Positions 9,677 to 21,385 are shown, counted from the first letter of the stretch. The stretch: 64,000 nucleotides of DNA from Symbiodinium kawagutii (GCA_009767595.1 VSDK01015384.1:318915-382914), one strand, 5' to 3'. Translations and numbers: made by a program. Notes: a model not told the origin generated them from the letters alone.

Positions 9677-10566
9677 TACACACATATGAACCATAAGGTA
9701 AAAAAGGTAGTTTATGAACCTTATGGTCAAATAACATAGGGAGTAATGATATGGCGTTAAATAGTATGGGTTTATTGACCATTCTTTATTATTCCCAATG
9801 CACAAGGTTAAATAACATACGGGGTAACGATATGGGGTTAAATTGAAAAGGGGTTCATTGATAGAACAACTACAGTAATAGCAGTGATAAGGGGTTAACG
9901 TATCAACCAATTGAGGTTAATAACATAGGGGCAATGACATGGGGTTAAGTGATGGCTCATGGGGATTAAGAACTGATAAATGGGGACTAATATTTCCTAC
10001 CATTATTGGTTGGTAACATGGGATTCATCTCATAATTATCAACAAATGACTTCAATCACCAATTATGGTACAATATGACATGGGATTAATAATCAATCAT
10101 GGGGATTAATAACTGAGAATTGGCTGGGATGAATTCATAAGCGTTTATTAATACACCAATAGGGAACTCATATCATTGGGACTAACTGGCACTAAATAAC
10201 CAATATTGAATGAATTCATAAATATAGTTGACATAGTAAATAGCAGTAGATGTACTTGTGAATACCGGTGCGCAATGGGGGGAAAAATGACTTAAATGCC
10301 AAATAAGTGTGAATCTATATCACATGCACTTAATTACATAGTATTATCATGACAATCAATCATGGACAAAAGGGACAACATGCGGTCACAGTGATGATAA
10401 ATGGAGATGACAATGATAATGACAATGATCGTGACGAAACTGACTATAGTGACGATCATGCTATCAACACAAGCCAATGATGACCTTTGAAACTGAAATT
10501 CTGCATCAATAAGAGGATCCACAGCTTTCTCAAAACAATCTGCCTGTGTGTGTGTGTGTGTGTCAC
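9677..10566. other. no gene seen
   Basis: AT-rich with GGGGTTAA and TAACATAGGGG words repeated at 9730-9990, then sparse sequence and a TG microsatellite at 10543-10562. Confidence 0.5.
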
Positions 10567-10622
10567 TTTGAATTTGTGACTCTGTGTGACTGTGTGTACG
10601 TTAACACGTTTTGGACAACCAG
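10567..10622 (-). CDS. putative exon joined across an F4 intron
   Basis: Follows acceptor CACCTTGTAG. Two bases (CT) complete a codon with the G left by the exon at 10744-10856, giving Ala; the frame then reads GCPKRVNVHTVTQSHKFK to AAA|GTGACAC. The frame agreement across the element supports the intron. The donor abuts a TG microsatellite and is less certain. Confidence 0.55.
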
Positions 10623-10743
10623 CTACAAGGTGGGCCCCTAACCACCTATAAGTTGGTTTATAAGTAACTTCACTGGGGTGATTTCTACCAGTTATAGGGG
10701 TTATGACCCAACTTATAACTACTGGGGGCCCACCTTGTACCAC
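10623..10743 (-). mobile_element. F4 introner-like element forming an intron
   Basis: 121 bp on the minus strand, from AATG|GTGGTACAAGGTGGGCCC to GGGCCCACCTTGTAG|CTGG. The ends are inverted TACAAGGTGGGCCC. The inner part has GTTATAAGTTGG and ACCCCTATAACTGGTAG arms. The flanking exons stay in frame. Confidence 0.7.
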
Positions 10744-10856
10744 CATTGCGCAACGGCCCGGCCACGGTGGCATGGACTCGTCGTCCACCGACCGTGGCTC
10801 GCCATTCACCGGACACCGAGCGACTGATGACGCGGTCATTGCCGCGGTCATCTACT
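10744..10856 (-). CDS. putative internal exon, unknown protein
   Basis: 113 bases after acceptor CGCCGTCAG; one leading base, 37 codons, one trailing base. The frame reads VDDRGNDRVISRSVSGEWRA then TVGGRRVHATVAGPLRN. A second frame (MTAAMTASSVARCPVNGEPR) is also open, but only the first continues sensibly across the F4 intron into 10567-10622. Product unknown. Confidence 0.6.
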
Positions 10857-10886
10857 CTGACGGCGTTTAGCTTCCTCAGTGCCACA

Positions 10887-10910
10887 GCCAGTATAGCTCA
10901 GTGGTAGAGC
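10887..10910 (+). tRNA. tRNA-like 5' fragment (D arm only)
   Basis: GCCAGTATAGCTCAGTGGTAGAGC matches the first 24 bases of many eukaryotic tRNAs, including box A and a paired D stem (GCTC 10896-10899 with GAGC 10907-10910). After about 10920 the sequence turns into an F3 repeat. I see no anticodon stem, box B or acceptor 3' strand, so this is a truncated tRNA or the head of a tRNA-derived repeat. Confidence 0.45.
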
Positions 10911-10942
10911 AGTGCTCACCATTGGTTTAGAGTGGTTAAATT

Positions 10943-11020
10943 GCTATGGGTCAATATTACCCATCAATATTAAGCAACAATAATGGGGAAAACAATGGTT
11001 AATGATGGGAACCAGGCTCA
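10943..11020 (-). mobile_element. F3 element, truncated
   Basis: CTATGGGTCAATATTACC through GGGGAAAACAATGGTTAATG to GGGAACCAGG. The CCACAGCCAT end is missing. Confidence 0.6.
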
Positions 11021-11427
11021 ATATAGCGGTTAAATCCAATGGTTTTGATTACCTAACAGTGGTTATAGTGGTTAGATCCATTGGTTTTCTAGTTATAGTG
11101 GTTAAAGGCAAAGGTAATAAACTAGTTGGTTATAAACTAGTTGGTTGTAAACTAATTGGTTATAAACTAATGGTTCTCCTATAATGGTTGCAAACTAACT
11201 TACCCATTGCTTAAAAGTGATTTCCTAAAAAAATGTTATAAGCAATGGTTTTAAGCGTTGATCCTAATTGCTTTAGTTCTAATCATGGTTAAATGGAGTT
11301 CATGAGGGCGAGAATTGTAACCATTGTAACAATAAGGGTTATAGATAACGCTAATCATTTGTTATTATCCCCTTATTATATAACCGTTATGCCCTTACAA
11401 GAACAAACAACAATGGTGTAATGGCAC
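11021..11427. other. no gene seen
   Basis: Degenerate TAGTGGTTA and AACTAGTTGGTTAT repeats (11030-11200), then AT-rich sequence. Confidence 0.5.
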
Positions 11428-11514
11428 CCTCAGCATTCTGACAGCCGTTCAAAGTCTCCAACACTGACGAGGCGGAGGTGGCCACCACAGTGATATCCCA
11501 AGACCAGCACGGCT
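11428..11514 (-). CDS. putative internal exon, unknown protein
   Basis: After acceptor TTTTATGTGGAG the frame reads CWSWDITVVATSASSVLETL then NGCQNAE, ending at GAGG|GTGCCA. The frame is also open upstream of the acceptor, so the exon could be longer. Product unknown. Confidence 0.5.
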
Positions 11515-11937
11515 CTCCACATAAAACAGCAACCCAGCGATGGTTTCTGATGTTTCGGGAGCCACGAAAGCCATACAACCAGCAAACGCAAAGAACTGTA
11601 CCCCCTCATTGATTAATTCTGGTTGATTCATGGTGAATATCAGTCACAGGATTTGCAGTTGTTTGAGCGAGCAAAAATTCAAGGGCAAAGATCACGGAAC
11701 ATCAAGAATCACATTCTACGTTCAGCCATCCATGATGTAACCAAACATCCCTTGCAACAATTAATCGTGCCACATCTGTCTTCAAGCCCAGGGGTCAGTT
11801 CTTAACGACCAAACATTGAAAGCCAGCACCCCAACGGGCCCCAACATGATCTAAGCATCCCAAAAAAGGTAGCCCAAACATTCCAGTCACCTGGGTAATC
11901 ATCTCAGTAGGTATGGGTTGAAAATGAAATTCTCAAG
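11515..11937. other. no gene seen
   Basis: Mixed composition without a splice-bounded open island. Confidence 0.4.
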
Positions 11938-12051
11938 TGGTTGTGGGTCAAAACCCTGTACCCCTGGTTCCCCCACTATTAACCATTGTTTCCCTTATGA
12001 GTGTTGGTCATTATCCCCCATTATTGGTTGATTAATATTGACCCATAGCCA
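11938..12051 (+). mobile_element. F3 element
   Basis: GTGGTTGTGGGTCAAAACCC through TACCCCTGGTTCCCCC and ATCCCCCATTATTGGTTG to ATTGACCCATAGCC. Confidence 0.8.
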
Positions 12052-12465
12052 AGTTTCAATAGCAAAAACACACAGCGGCTGGTCCATGGGCCTTCCAGCT
12101 CTCCACTTGATGAGCAAGTGCCAACCATTGATTCACGGACTTTCTGTTGGCAAAGGTTCCTATCAAATCCATTGACGTTTTGGCTGACGGATACCAGTTG
12201 GCGCTACGAAATACTCAAAAAGTATGTGCCTTGGTGATCAAATAGAGCAAAGTTCATACTTGAGGCTTACTTTGATGGTGGGTTAGATATGTCAAGTTTA
12301 TGATTCAGACTTGGTAGAAGAGAATGCCCGCTAACAAAAGTATGAACAAGTGGTGTATGTTGGCAGTGTGATATATCTAAAGTTAAGTGTTTGGAATTGC
12401 CAGCAAACAGTGGCCTGGGTTTACACAAGCCACACCATGTTCTAACGAACAAATGAACCCCATGT

Positions 12466-12548
12466 GGTGGTTTCTCAAAATAAGGAACAATCACTTTGAA
12501 CGGTGAATATTGGATGATTTAGGGGTACCCGTATTTTTAGACTTCACC
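12466..12548. mobile_element. F2 element, short
   Basis: TGGTGGTTTCTCAAAATAAGG and CCGTATTTTTAGACTTCACC are the degenerate inverted ends. Confidence 0.6.
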
Positions 12549-12776
12549 ATGTGGCAATCGGGCAGTGGCATGGTGATTGACCAGGCCAAGAAAAAGGCTA
12601 AGTGGCTGAAGCAGGTTCGTTTTCCTGCCAGAGACATAACAAGAGAACATGAATGCAAAGCTAGTGGAATCCTAAAGTGCCAATTGGCTTCCAATCTGGC
12701 AAGTTTTGTATTGATCAATGCTGGAAGTTCTCACCCCACAGCCTACCAGAGCTGAATCACTGAGGATGTCGTTCAC

Positions 12777-12856
12777 TGAGCAGCCGCGCATGAATGGGGC
12801 CGTCAAAGGATCCAACTGCAGCAGTGCGCTGCGAAGGTTGCTGTGACCACGAATGT
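12777..12856 (-). CDS. putative internal exon, unknown protein
   Basis: Acceptor GTGGCTGTTCAG, donor GCTCA|GTGAACG. The frame reads IRGHSNLRSALLQLDPLTAP then FMRGCS, an amphipathic leucine-rich stretch. The same frame stays open for more than 90 codons around it, so exon limits could be wider. No family recognised. Confidence 0.55.
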
Positions 12857-14080
12857 CTGAACAGCCACTGATCACCCAACGCCAAAGGGTGACATGGCTT
12901 GTCGTCCTTAAGTTGATCTGTGGCCATTGAAACACCTCTAATCCATGCAAATCTAACTAAACATGCCTAACCCATGCTAATCTAGCCACTGAAGCCTGCC
13001 GAATGTTCGATTGCGCCAAACAGTTCCTTCGGTCCTGGTCAGGTCATTCACCTTTGCTGTTATGGCTGTGCAAATCACAGTAAGCACCTGATTGTGACAA
13101 TAAATATGGCCAAGATGCATTGTAATGATCACTACTGAATATCTTAAGTCTGTCCAGTAGATCAATGAGGCTGATGGTGCTTACATCAACCAGAATATGA
13201 CACAGGGACAACTTTCTTGGAAGAGAAAAAAACCTGTGCCTACTATTTTGTGGCTAAGAAGTTCATATTATCAAGTTGATGGATATGTCTGTCTTGTTAT
13301 CTTGCAAAAAGCATTAAGTAAACATGATCATTTTCAATGAAACATCCCATTGCCAGCTTTCGTCGGCTACCCCTCACAAGCTTCATCAGGAAGGGATGGC
13401 AGGGTTATCGGATTGATGATAGACCCAATCTTCGTCTATGCTGAAAATACCAAAAAACTGCAAACATACCAATGAATTTGCACATAGCCCCAACAAAGAA
13501 GCTCTGGATACAAATACCCACTATGATTGTACAGTGGGTTGTCCTATAAGCCAAGGATAAAGAATCGAGGTATCATTTAGGATGTGCATGGGCCTCTTTA
13601 TCCACGGCCTTCTGTGGAGCATGCTCAGGGGTATGGAACTATTTCCAAATCATGTGGAACTAGTTCCACATCATGTGGAACGAACTGCCAACTATTGGGC
13701 AAATAATACCGTGCATGATTGGGAAAACCACCCAAATGAGCTCAATAAAGAACGCGTAAACATCTTTTGGCCCTTCAACATCAGTGGACGTCGGAGTGCG
13801 GCACCAGGCAGCAAAAATGTTACTTCTTTGGAAAAATCCAGTGAGCTGTCGCTTTCGTGAATCGTTGGGAAAGCACTTCCCTCTCAGAGGTATGCTATGT
13901 TTGGCAAAAATAAATCTCAATTTGGTATCTTGAAAATCGAAAATTGTTTTGAAGTTGGGTCTACCCCTGTCCAACACTTGATCTTGACATAATTCAGGCG
14001 GTCAGACCTCATTTTGACATGGGCGATTTCACCATAATCCGCGTCCCTTCATTTCACATCCCCATCAAAGCTGGTTGATC
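12857..14080. other. gene-poor stretch
   Basis: AT-rich. The 13780-13870 island reads QLTGFFQRSNIFAAWCRTPT on the minus strand and could be an exon, but splice sites are weak. Confidence 0.4.
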
Positions 14081-14152
14081 CTGCCTCGTTGGACATCACT
14101 TCCTCCACAGTCTCTTCAATGCGGCGACCGCATTTGAAGAAAGGGCAGATGC
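14081..14152 (-). CDS. putative internal exon, unknown protein
   Basis: Acceptor CACTGCAG. The frame reads ICPFFKCGRRIEETVEEVMS then NEA, ending at GGCAG|GATCAA, which would need a GA donor; the frame otherwise runs on to a TGA after SFDGDVK. CPFFKC and the acidic helix are the visible features. Product unknown. Confidence 0.5.
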
Positions 14153-14379
14153 CTGCAGTGACAGGGAGAAAACCTGTGCATAAATTAATTATACACAGTT
14201 CATCAGTTTAATACATTGTTCATAGATAAATATATGTTGTATGTGGAGCATGCATAATTTTCTATCACCAACGTAGTGCCAAATAGAGCAAATAATCAAA
14301 ATCTTAAGTAGGAGAAATGGGGTTAGGGAGAGAGAAATAGATATAGATATATATATATATATATATTTACACATGCATA

Positions 14380-14482
14380 CTGGTTGGTGGCTTCAACCCC
14401 TATGGAAAATATGCATCAATCAATCAATTGTTAATATCTACTAATTAGGGAAAATAAAACATGGTAAAAGACTACTAACCAG
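14380..14482 (+). mobile_element. F1 element
   Basis: TA-flanked: CTGGTTGGTGGCTTCAACCC to GACTACTAACCAG, with TATGGAAAATATGCATCAA inside. Inserted between two TA tracts. Confidence 0.8.
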
Positions 14483-16020
14483 TATATATATATATATGAT
14501 ATTGCGTTGGTGTGACAAGGTTGTTTGTTTTCATGTTGGTTTACAGAATCGATATGACCCGGACCCCAGCATTTGCTTTTGGCTGGGGAAACAAAAAATA
14601 GGATTGATAAGCAATCTAAGGATCAATGTAGAGTTGGGTTTGGGGAATAGGTAATTTTGAATATGGGCTTGTGAAAATAATACAACCCAGCCATTATGAA
14701 CAACTGTTGGCCGGAAAGTTCAACGCTATGGATGGTAGCAATAAATTGCAAAGTAAATCATATTTCTTTGTACAAAACATAATAATACGGTATTCCATAA
14801 TAGGCTAAGTAAAACAACAATAGTAGAGATATTTCAATCTTCGTAGACATATACCGGTTGGAGGTAGATGATAACAGCACTGATGTTCGAGAAATAAATA
14901 TAGTTTCAGGTATGGTTTCTGTGCACTTGACTGTGACAAACAATGGGATGTTCAGAAATGTGTTGCTTCTGAACTGGCAGTTTCATTGCAGGCTATCTCC
15001 TGGCTGTGCAGAAATCTTATGAAGGAGAAAATGGATCATGCTCAGCTGTGGTTCACAAAGTTACAGATCGTATTGTGCCAGCAGTTCGACGCCATGCTCA
15101 AGTCCAGGCCAAAATGACTCGGAACCAATACACGACATGGATACGGCTGGAACCAAAACACGGAGATAATCCCAAGTACAATAGGAAGAGCAATAAAAGT
15201 AGAAGCACAACAGCCGAACCAAAAGCCCAAGACCCGGTAACAACATGAGCGGTAGAGCCGCCACCATTAGCAATAGCAACCACCCCACCTAGCATTTGGT
15301 TAGAACCCTCCTGGTAGCTCCAAATCGCTCCCCGTTCAAAGGCCCTTCAAAGGGCCAGCTCGGGATACCCCTGGCTCCCAACCACGCTCCCTCCAACCAC
15401 CAGCCAGCCACCAGTAACTGAGTCAAGCCCAGTCACTGTCTTGTGAGAATTCGACATGGTCCTCAGGTGAGCAAGTTTATGACCTGCGAGGGTTTCTACG
15501 TCATAGGAACAGTTAGATATCAACGATGAGAGAAACATCCCAAATACTAGGAAACTCCACCAAGCAACCCAGAATCTCGACTCAGCAAGGACTTTGCTTT
15601 TACACAGATCCAGCGCATAATAATAGGTGAAAGTCTCCAGCCACGGATATGTTTTTGGTTTGGTCTTCCTAATCATCATGACACATGACAAGTTGCCCTC
15701 TGATCGCACTAATCGCTGAAAAAGTCACCTGTCTAGATGACCTACATTGAGGCAACAATGGCATGTGAACACATGGTGGCACCCCAACTATCTCATATAT
15801 GTGTGTTGGAAAGCCACAAGTCTTTGGGTACATCATTCATGGAAAACATATCAAGTTGTTCCATTGTTTGCTTTGTTTCGCATAGAGTTAGCCTTACGCT
15901 AAATATTGGGTGGTCATCCCGGTCAGGAAGATGAAACTTCTTGTGGGATTTGCAGAAACGCATAAGGCATCTTCACCATGGGCCCCATACTTGAATTTGC
16001 ATAATTATTTCATATAATAC
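14483..16020. other. no confident gene
   Basis: A GC-richer part at 15240-15450 has open minus frames (SVTGGWLVVGGSVVGSQGYP) but repetitive CCAACCACC composition. The rest is AT-rich. Confidence 0.4.
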
Positions 16021-16101
16021 ATCCATATATATATATATATATCCAGAAATGAATATATATATATATATATATATATAAATGTAGATATATATATATATAT
16101 G
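16021..16101. repeat. TA-rich tract
   Basis: Three TA blocks separated by ATCCAGAAATGAA and AAATGTAGA. Confidence 0.9.
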
Positions 16102-16603
16102 GATAATTGTTAAAGATCATACACATATCTGTACACATATCAATACACCAAACACGTATCATGATACATTATGCATGAGTCCACGTGTCTATACAAGACA
16201 TAAGGTGTATACAAATTATACAACAGCTTTGTAACGATCAACCAAACAGCAACCAAGCGGTCAATGCACAGTGCCAATGCTGATAAATAAATGCTGGTAG
16301 ATACGTATTGATCCACCAGCATCGTCATTGACCAGCTGGTGACCGACAGTCGAAGATGGAAGGTTTATGAAAAACTGGATGGCACATTAACTATGGTCCA
16401 AATATTTCTTCGTGATCACGCTAAAGAATCAACATTTTGCCAACAAAAAGTCACTGCCATTGAAGCTCTGGCACATTATGATGATGACGTCCAACCCACC
16501 ATGACCACCTCATCAACAAAGAGACAAACCAACAAAAAACATCTGACAGTACTAGCTCTTCAGCATCATGAAGCATCATTCACCACCACTCACCATTGTT
16601 CAT

Positions 16604-16692
16604 CTGGTTGGTGGTTTCAACCCCTATAAATATGAGGCAACCAAGCAACCCTTAATTAATGTTGGAAAAATGTTTATAAAACCACCAACCAG
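16604..16692 (+). mobile_element. F1 element
   Basis: CTGGTTGGTGGTTTCAACCCC to AAAACCACCAACCAG. A second right-end fragment, GTTTCAAACCACCAACCAG, follows at about 16755-16773. Confidence 0.75.
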
Positions 16693-16828
16693 TTGCTGTT
16701 TGACCATTATTGTTCCTTATTATCTCTTTTAAACCACTATGATCCCCTTGAAAATGTTTCAAACCACCAACCAGTACTTGTTTAACATCTATTTAACCAC
16801 ACTATGAATCACAGTAAATACCAACCAC

Positions 16829-16911
16829 CAACCCAGTCATCATTGACGGCGAGGATCCACGGCTCTCTTTTCGATCTGAGGCCACTTTTGCTTCGGTTGC
16901 TTCCTGCCCGG
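16829..16911 (-). CDS. putative internal exon, Glu/Ser-rich
   Basis: Acceptor GGCGCCACAG, donor GGGTTG|GTGGTTGG. The favoured frame reads GQEATEAKVASDRKESRGSS then PSMMTGL. Another open frame gives an Arg-rich reading (HSRAGSNRSKSGLRSKREPW). Product unknown. Confidence 0.45.
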
Positions 16912-17457
16912 CTGTGGCGCCGCGCGTCGATGTTCATGATAGGGATATATGGGTAAACAATGGTTAGTGAATGGCTAACAACCCATAACCATAATAATTT
17001 GTAGACAATAATCCATGAATGGCTCATGAATGGTTTATAACCCAAAGAATTGTCACCCATAACCATCAATAATGGTAGAGAAAGAGCCAACAAAACTATA
17101 GGGAAAACAATGATTGATGAATGGTTAACTGATGGTTTATAACCCCAAACAATATGGCTACGAGCACAATCAAGGTAACCATTAACCCAGGGTTTTGGGG
17201 TTACCACTATTTAAAGATATATTATTTATTGAAGATAATAAATAACATATATATATATATAAAATATACAAATTTAAATAATTCTTCTAATACATTATTA
17301 AGAAAATCAATGAAACATAACAATATTTAGAATTATTTTTGTTCAAAGCACAATATTTATGTTTTATTTTTAAAATGTTTTTAAATAATATATTATAATA
17401 TTATCTATTTTATTTTCGTTCTGTTATTTTTTCACTCTATGTTATTTTCCGTATTCT
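16912..17457. other. no gene seen
   Basis: TGGTTTATAACCC and ACCATTAATGG words (16950-17200, partly F3-like), then an AT-rich stretch. Confidence 0.5.
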
Positions 17458-17699
17458 ACCGGGTAGTTCATAAAAAACAGCCATCCTTCAAAAATACAAG
17501 TGAAAGTTGTTAAACCCCCGTTCCCTCTTTTTCAATGTTGGTGGAGTTTTTGGGTCGCTGCCGGCGTCCAAAAAAAACAGCCATTTATGCTCTTGCTGCG
17601 GGCAGCCTTACCGTCAACATTGACATCGGGGTGCAAGGGGTTGCCATTGTCTTAGCGGTGGTTCATCTCGGATGGCTGTTTTTTCTGAACTACCCGGTA
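17458..17699. mobile_element. MITE with 29-bp TIR and TA duplication (F7)
   Basis: Left end ACCGGGTAGTTCATAAAAAA plus CAGCCATCC, right end the inverted copy with one mismatch. If the TA at each margin is the target duplication, the TIR begins CCGGGTAG, as in Tc1/mariner-type insertions. The 240-bp interior is GC-rich, includes a third copy of AAAAAACAGCCAT, and has an open frame, but no transposase motif. Confidence 0.85.
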
Positions 17700-18127
17700 T
17701 TTTTTTCTCCATTTTCTCTATTCTATTTTCATAAACCACGATTAGTCTGAGATGATTTGAGGGTATCCCTGTTTTGAAAAACCACCATATGCATGACATG
17801 GCTAAGACTGGTTTGTCATGAATAATGCAACCGTTGGTTTTAATCGGCTGGTCAACGATGGATAATAGGTGAGGCTGATGAACAAGAAGGGGGGATATAC
17901 CAACCGTATATGGCCGTGGGTCAATATTCACCATCAAGAAAAGTGTAGATGAACATCCCAGCAGTTTCACTAGATTGGCCATTTGGCGGATGTGAAGAGC
18001 CATGGGTGCAGGGGTGCTTGAGGATAAAGCATGATGAACGGTCATTGGCATATGATAAAAAAGGCAAATATGATAAATAACCAATCATATGGCAAATGTA
18101 TGGCAAATAAGTACAGTGAGTATGTGG
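17700..18127. other. no gene seen
   Basis: AT-rich. Partial F2 (17760) and F3 (17908) ends are visible. Confidence 0.4.
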
Positions 18128-18238
18128 GTGTAAATCAAAATAGGGTTACCCCCCAATTCATCCAGACCCCCCTTATTCATCATTGTTTATTGATAGACCA
18201 ACCAGTGTTTTGGGTACTCTTTTTTTAAGAAACCCCCA
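18128..18238. mobile_element. F2 element, diverged
   Basis: AAATCAAAATAGGGTTACCCC and TTTTTTTAAGAAACCCCCA are the ends. Confidence 0.55.
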
Positions 18239-19149
18239 TATGTGACCTGGTGGATATATGACCAACGCAAACAAAATAGTAATATGGTGAGTTGATAATG
18301 AAGTTCTTTAGCAAACTGCTGATGTGACAGGTTGCCATATGATGGTACATGAAACTCACCAACATGAACAAATTGAGAGTAGTTAGCATCATTTCTGATA
18401 ACAATGGCTGTGAAGATAAAATGGGCATTTGATAATGGTGAGATAGCGATCAGCCATGGTAAAAATTAACATTTTTTCGACTTGATGAAATCTCAAAACA
18501 ACTGCTGCAACAGGCACTGACAACAGCCAAGTAGGATGATAAAAAAGAAAACAACTTCACCAATACTTGTATCATTGTAGTGCTTTGAAAGCGATTTCCA
18601 TGACATTGAGCAACAGCGTTCCCAGTGACTGGTTACTAGAACTAACTACTGTACGACAATCGGTCCCGCTGACTTGGGTTTGGAAGTCACCTGGGCATCA
18701 GGGGTATATTACGGTATATTCATCACTGTTAGCCTAGCCTTGACTACAAATCATCGAAATTCAACTGCTATGAAACGTATTATGCAACCAGCATCAACCA
18801 ACCATTGTTAATATTACATTTGGGAAATAGAAAATGATTATAAACCAAACATCAACCAACCGTATAGAAATTAGACAATTGAAGATGATTAGAACCACCA
18901 AGCACTTTACATCAGGGTCAACGCCAACCAAACATGTGCGTCCGTTCGTCAGATCTTCGGTGCGCTTTCGGTCCTTCTGACAGATCGCGAACGCCTCCTG
19001 CAGACGCCGTGATTTCACGGAGCAACTCGTTGGCGGTCAGTCGGTTGGATGGCGGAGGATGGAACTGATGGTACTTGTTAGTACCAAGTTATACCAGCTG
19101 GGCCACTTACCAATGGTTAATACAGCCCTAGTATTTGTTGCCATCCCCT
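18239..19149. other. no confident gene
   Basis: AT-rich. The 18920-19020 patch is GC-richer with minus reading SRRLQEAFAICQKDRKRTED, flanked by F1-like CATCAACCAACCATTGTTAA words; splice sites were not convincing. Confidence 0.4.
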
Positions 19150-19336
19150 AAGATTAACCATTAACCAGCGAGCGAGTATTGTTGGTTAATGGTTGTACCA
19201 ACTAACTAGCTGGTTAATGGTTAATAATACCATGAACAATACTGGTTGATGGTTTCAACCCCTATGAAAAACAATAGGTCAACCAACCAATTGTTAATAA
19301 CCACTAGGGAATATAAAGAATATCAAGAACAACCAG
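19150..19336 (+). mobile_element. composite F8+F1 element
   Basis: The F8 part is ATTAACCATTAACCAGCGAG to CATGAACAATA; F1 follows from 19242 (CTGGTTGATGGTTTCAACCC) to AAGAACAACCAG. Confidence 0.7.
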
Positions 19337-19382
19337 CCTGAATACCATTAATGTCAACCATCGACCCCAGGGTTGTACCATT

Positions 19383-19502
19383 TTGGCTGTGAGTTCCCTT
19401 AGTCCCTCTGGTTCCCCTATCATTAACCAGGCTGTTTTCCCTATAGTTTTGTTGCTGAACCTATCCCCCACTATTGGTTGGTCAACTGCTTGACCCATGG
19501 CC
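19383..19502 (+). mobile_element. F3 element
   Basis: TTGGCTGTGAGTTCCCTTAG through TCTGGTTCCCCTATCATTAA to GCTTGACCCATGGCCAT. Confidence 0.7.
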
Positions 19503-19640
19503 ATAATATATAGCTTGTATATCCCCTACTGTTGGTTATCATCCCCTACTATGAACCATTAACCAGCTAGGCTTCACCAGCTCGTTGTTGGTTGGTTAAC
19601 TGCGACTGCCCCAGCTCGCCACTTCAGCACATCCTCCCAC

Positions 19641-19738
19641 CAGCTGCCTCGACGGCGAGCCGGCAGCTGGCCTCGCCGGGCCGTTTCCGGCGGTGACTCG
19701 ATGGCAGGTGCTGCCAGCCCGTGGCGTGTGCAAACGTG
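19641..19738 (-). CDS. putative internal exon, unknown protein
   Basis: Acceptor AGTACACGGCAG, donor GCAGCTG|GTGGGAGG. The frame reads TFAHATGWQHLPSSHRRKRP then GEASCRLAVEAA. A second frame (HVCTRHGLAAPAIESPPETA) is also open. An F1-related repeat lies directly upstream in the intron. Product unknown. Confidence 0.5.
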
Positions 19739-19769
19739 CTGCCGTGTACTGACGGGTTGCTGGGTGAAT

Positions 19770-19868
19770 CTGTTGAACCACTCCTATCAAAACTGTGAGT
19801 CAACCAAGCAACCACTTGTTGATACTGGGAAAAATTGAAGATGTTTCAAATCTTAAACAACCAACCAG
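19770..19868 (+). mobile_element. F1-related element, degenerate left end
   Basis: CTGTTGAACCACTCCTATCA to TTAAACAACCAACCAG. The left TIR has lost GGTTGGTG. Confidence 0.55.
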
Positions 19869-21279
19869 TTGCGTATGTATACTATCATGATATGTTATAG
19901 AACAGCTTTATGCCAAAATCTGTCTGTTCATACATCCATATCTCTCTACCATATGTGAACGTGGACTATGGGTCAAGTCGAAAGTATGCTAGGAACCATA
20001 CCTTGGATGCTGATACATCTGTGAGCATCTTGAAAGTTAAAGCATCTAACGTGGTCCACATGCTCCGCTCCCTGGAGTGACTTGTGTGACAGTCCAGCAG
20101 GATGGAATGTAAATAAACAACATTGACAATGCATTTTGATCATCATCACATCACTCATTAATCACCACATTAACCAATTAATATGCAGCATAAATGTGTT
20201 TCATGTGGTAGGCTAGAACCCATGAGCAACCATAACACAGGATGATCTTACCAAACTCCAGTTCGCCGCTAAGGGCAACAATTCACCATGATCAAAACTG
20301 AAGGTAGAAAACCAATCTCAAAGAACTCACTGTTGGGATCAATATGGCTACCAAGTTAAATTGCAAACAAAAGACGTGACAAAGGTGAATGAAGGTCCCA
20401 ATATATGTATATATATATATATGCACTTATCAAATATATATGTATATACATATACAAACATATATATATATATTAAAAAATATACAAAACTAAATATATT
20501 CATACAAAAAAAGTACATATATATATATATTTCTATTTAAATATATATATATATATGTATTCATTTATTTATTTATATAAAAGCAGTGGACTTTATTTAT
20601 TGTTCGTTGCAATTAAAAAGAGTTTCGGGAAGTTCCTGACTCATTTTCCAGTCCCGTGCTAGTTTTTACAAATAGACTCGTTTTCTAACGGCACAGCTGC
20701 TTTTACTTTACAAACGCTACATGTTAAATGCCTAACTCGTTCTCGGGAAGTTCCTGACTCGTTTTACATGCAAATTCTGGATATTTGTGCAATTCCCACT
20801 TCCGCCCGAATATGAAACTATTCATACGGAAATAAAAGCTGTTGCTCATATATAAATACAGTACTTAGTTCAGATTGGCTTATGCCTAATGGTCATCGAC
20901 TGTTGACGGTTGATGGCGGTTTATGACATCTGATCATGGTTGATCATTGTTGAAGGTTCAGTTGCTGGTGGGCAAAAATGAAAAATCAAGGCAATCCTGG
21001 AGATAGCTCCGCTCGATCAACAATGGGAAATTCCACGATAGTAAGCCGGGAACGAAATTGTTAAAGTTGTAAATCAGGCCCACGGCAAACGGCAAAAAGT
21101 ATATAGCCTCTATGAATGAAACCAACAAGACATCTTCGACATAATAAATTGTGGATAATTAAACCATCAAACTAGCCATCTTGGGGTGTCTCAAAAAGAC
21201 CATGATGGTTCCCAAACTAAATCGAAACTGACACACACACACACACACACGCTCTCTCGCTCTCTCGCGCTTTATTCAC
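19869..21279. other. no gene seen; TA tracts and a short direct repeat
   Basis: TA-rich at 20401-20577. TCGGGAAGTTCCTGACTC recurs at about 20624 and 20743. A CA microsatellite at 21231-21250 precedes CTCTCGCTCTCTCGCGC. Confidence 0.6.
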
Positions 21280-21385
21280 CTCTGGTACAGGTAATGTATG
21301 AGTCCTGCACTGGAGATAGACTCCAGTGCAACTACACACCAAGTATCAAGCCGCGGTAGGAACTCCGCTCGCCACCAAGGTTGAA
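21280..21385 (-). CDS. putative exon with strong acceptor
   Basis: A T-rich tract and GCTCAAG acceptor precede the frame QPWWRAEFLPRLDTWCVVAL, ESISSAGLIHYLYQ, ending CAGAG|GTGAAT. If the donor is not used the frame stops at TGA two bases on, directly before AATAAAG, so this could be a terminal exon with a poly(A)-like signal. Trp-rich; family not recognised. Confidence 0.65.

Noticed and set aside
14071..14085. CTGGTTGATCCTGCC, identical to 15 bases at the 5' end of eukaryotic 18S rRNA
   Set aside because: The match stops on both sides (AAG before, TCGTTGG after), and on the other strand it is the end of a convincing coding exon. No further rRNA sequence follows.
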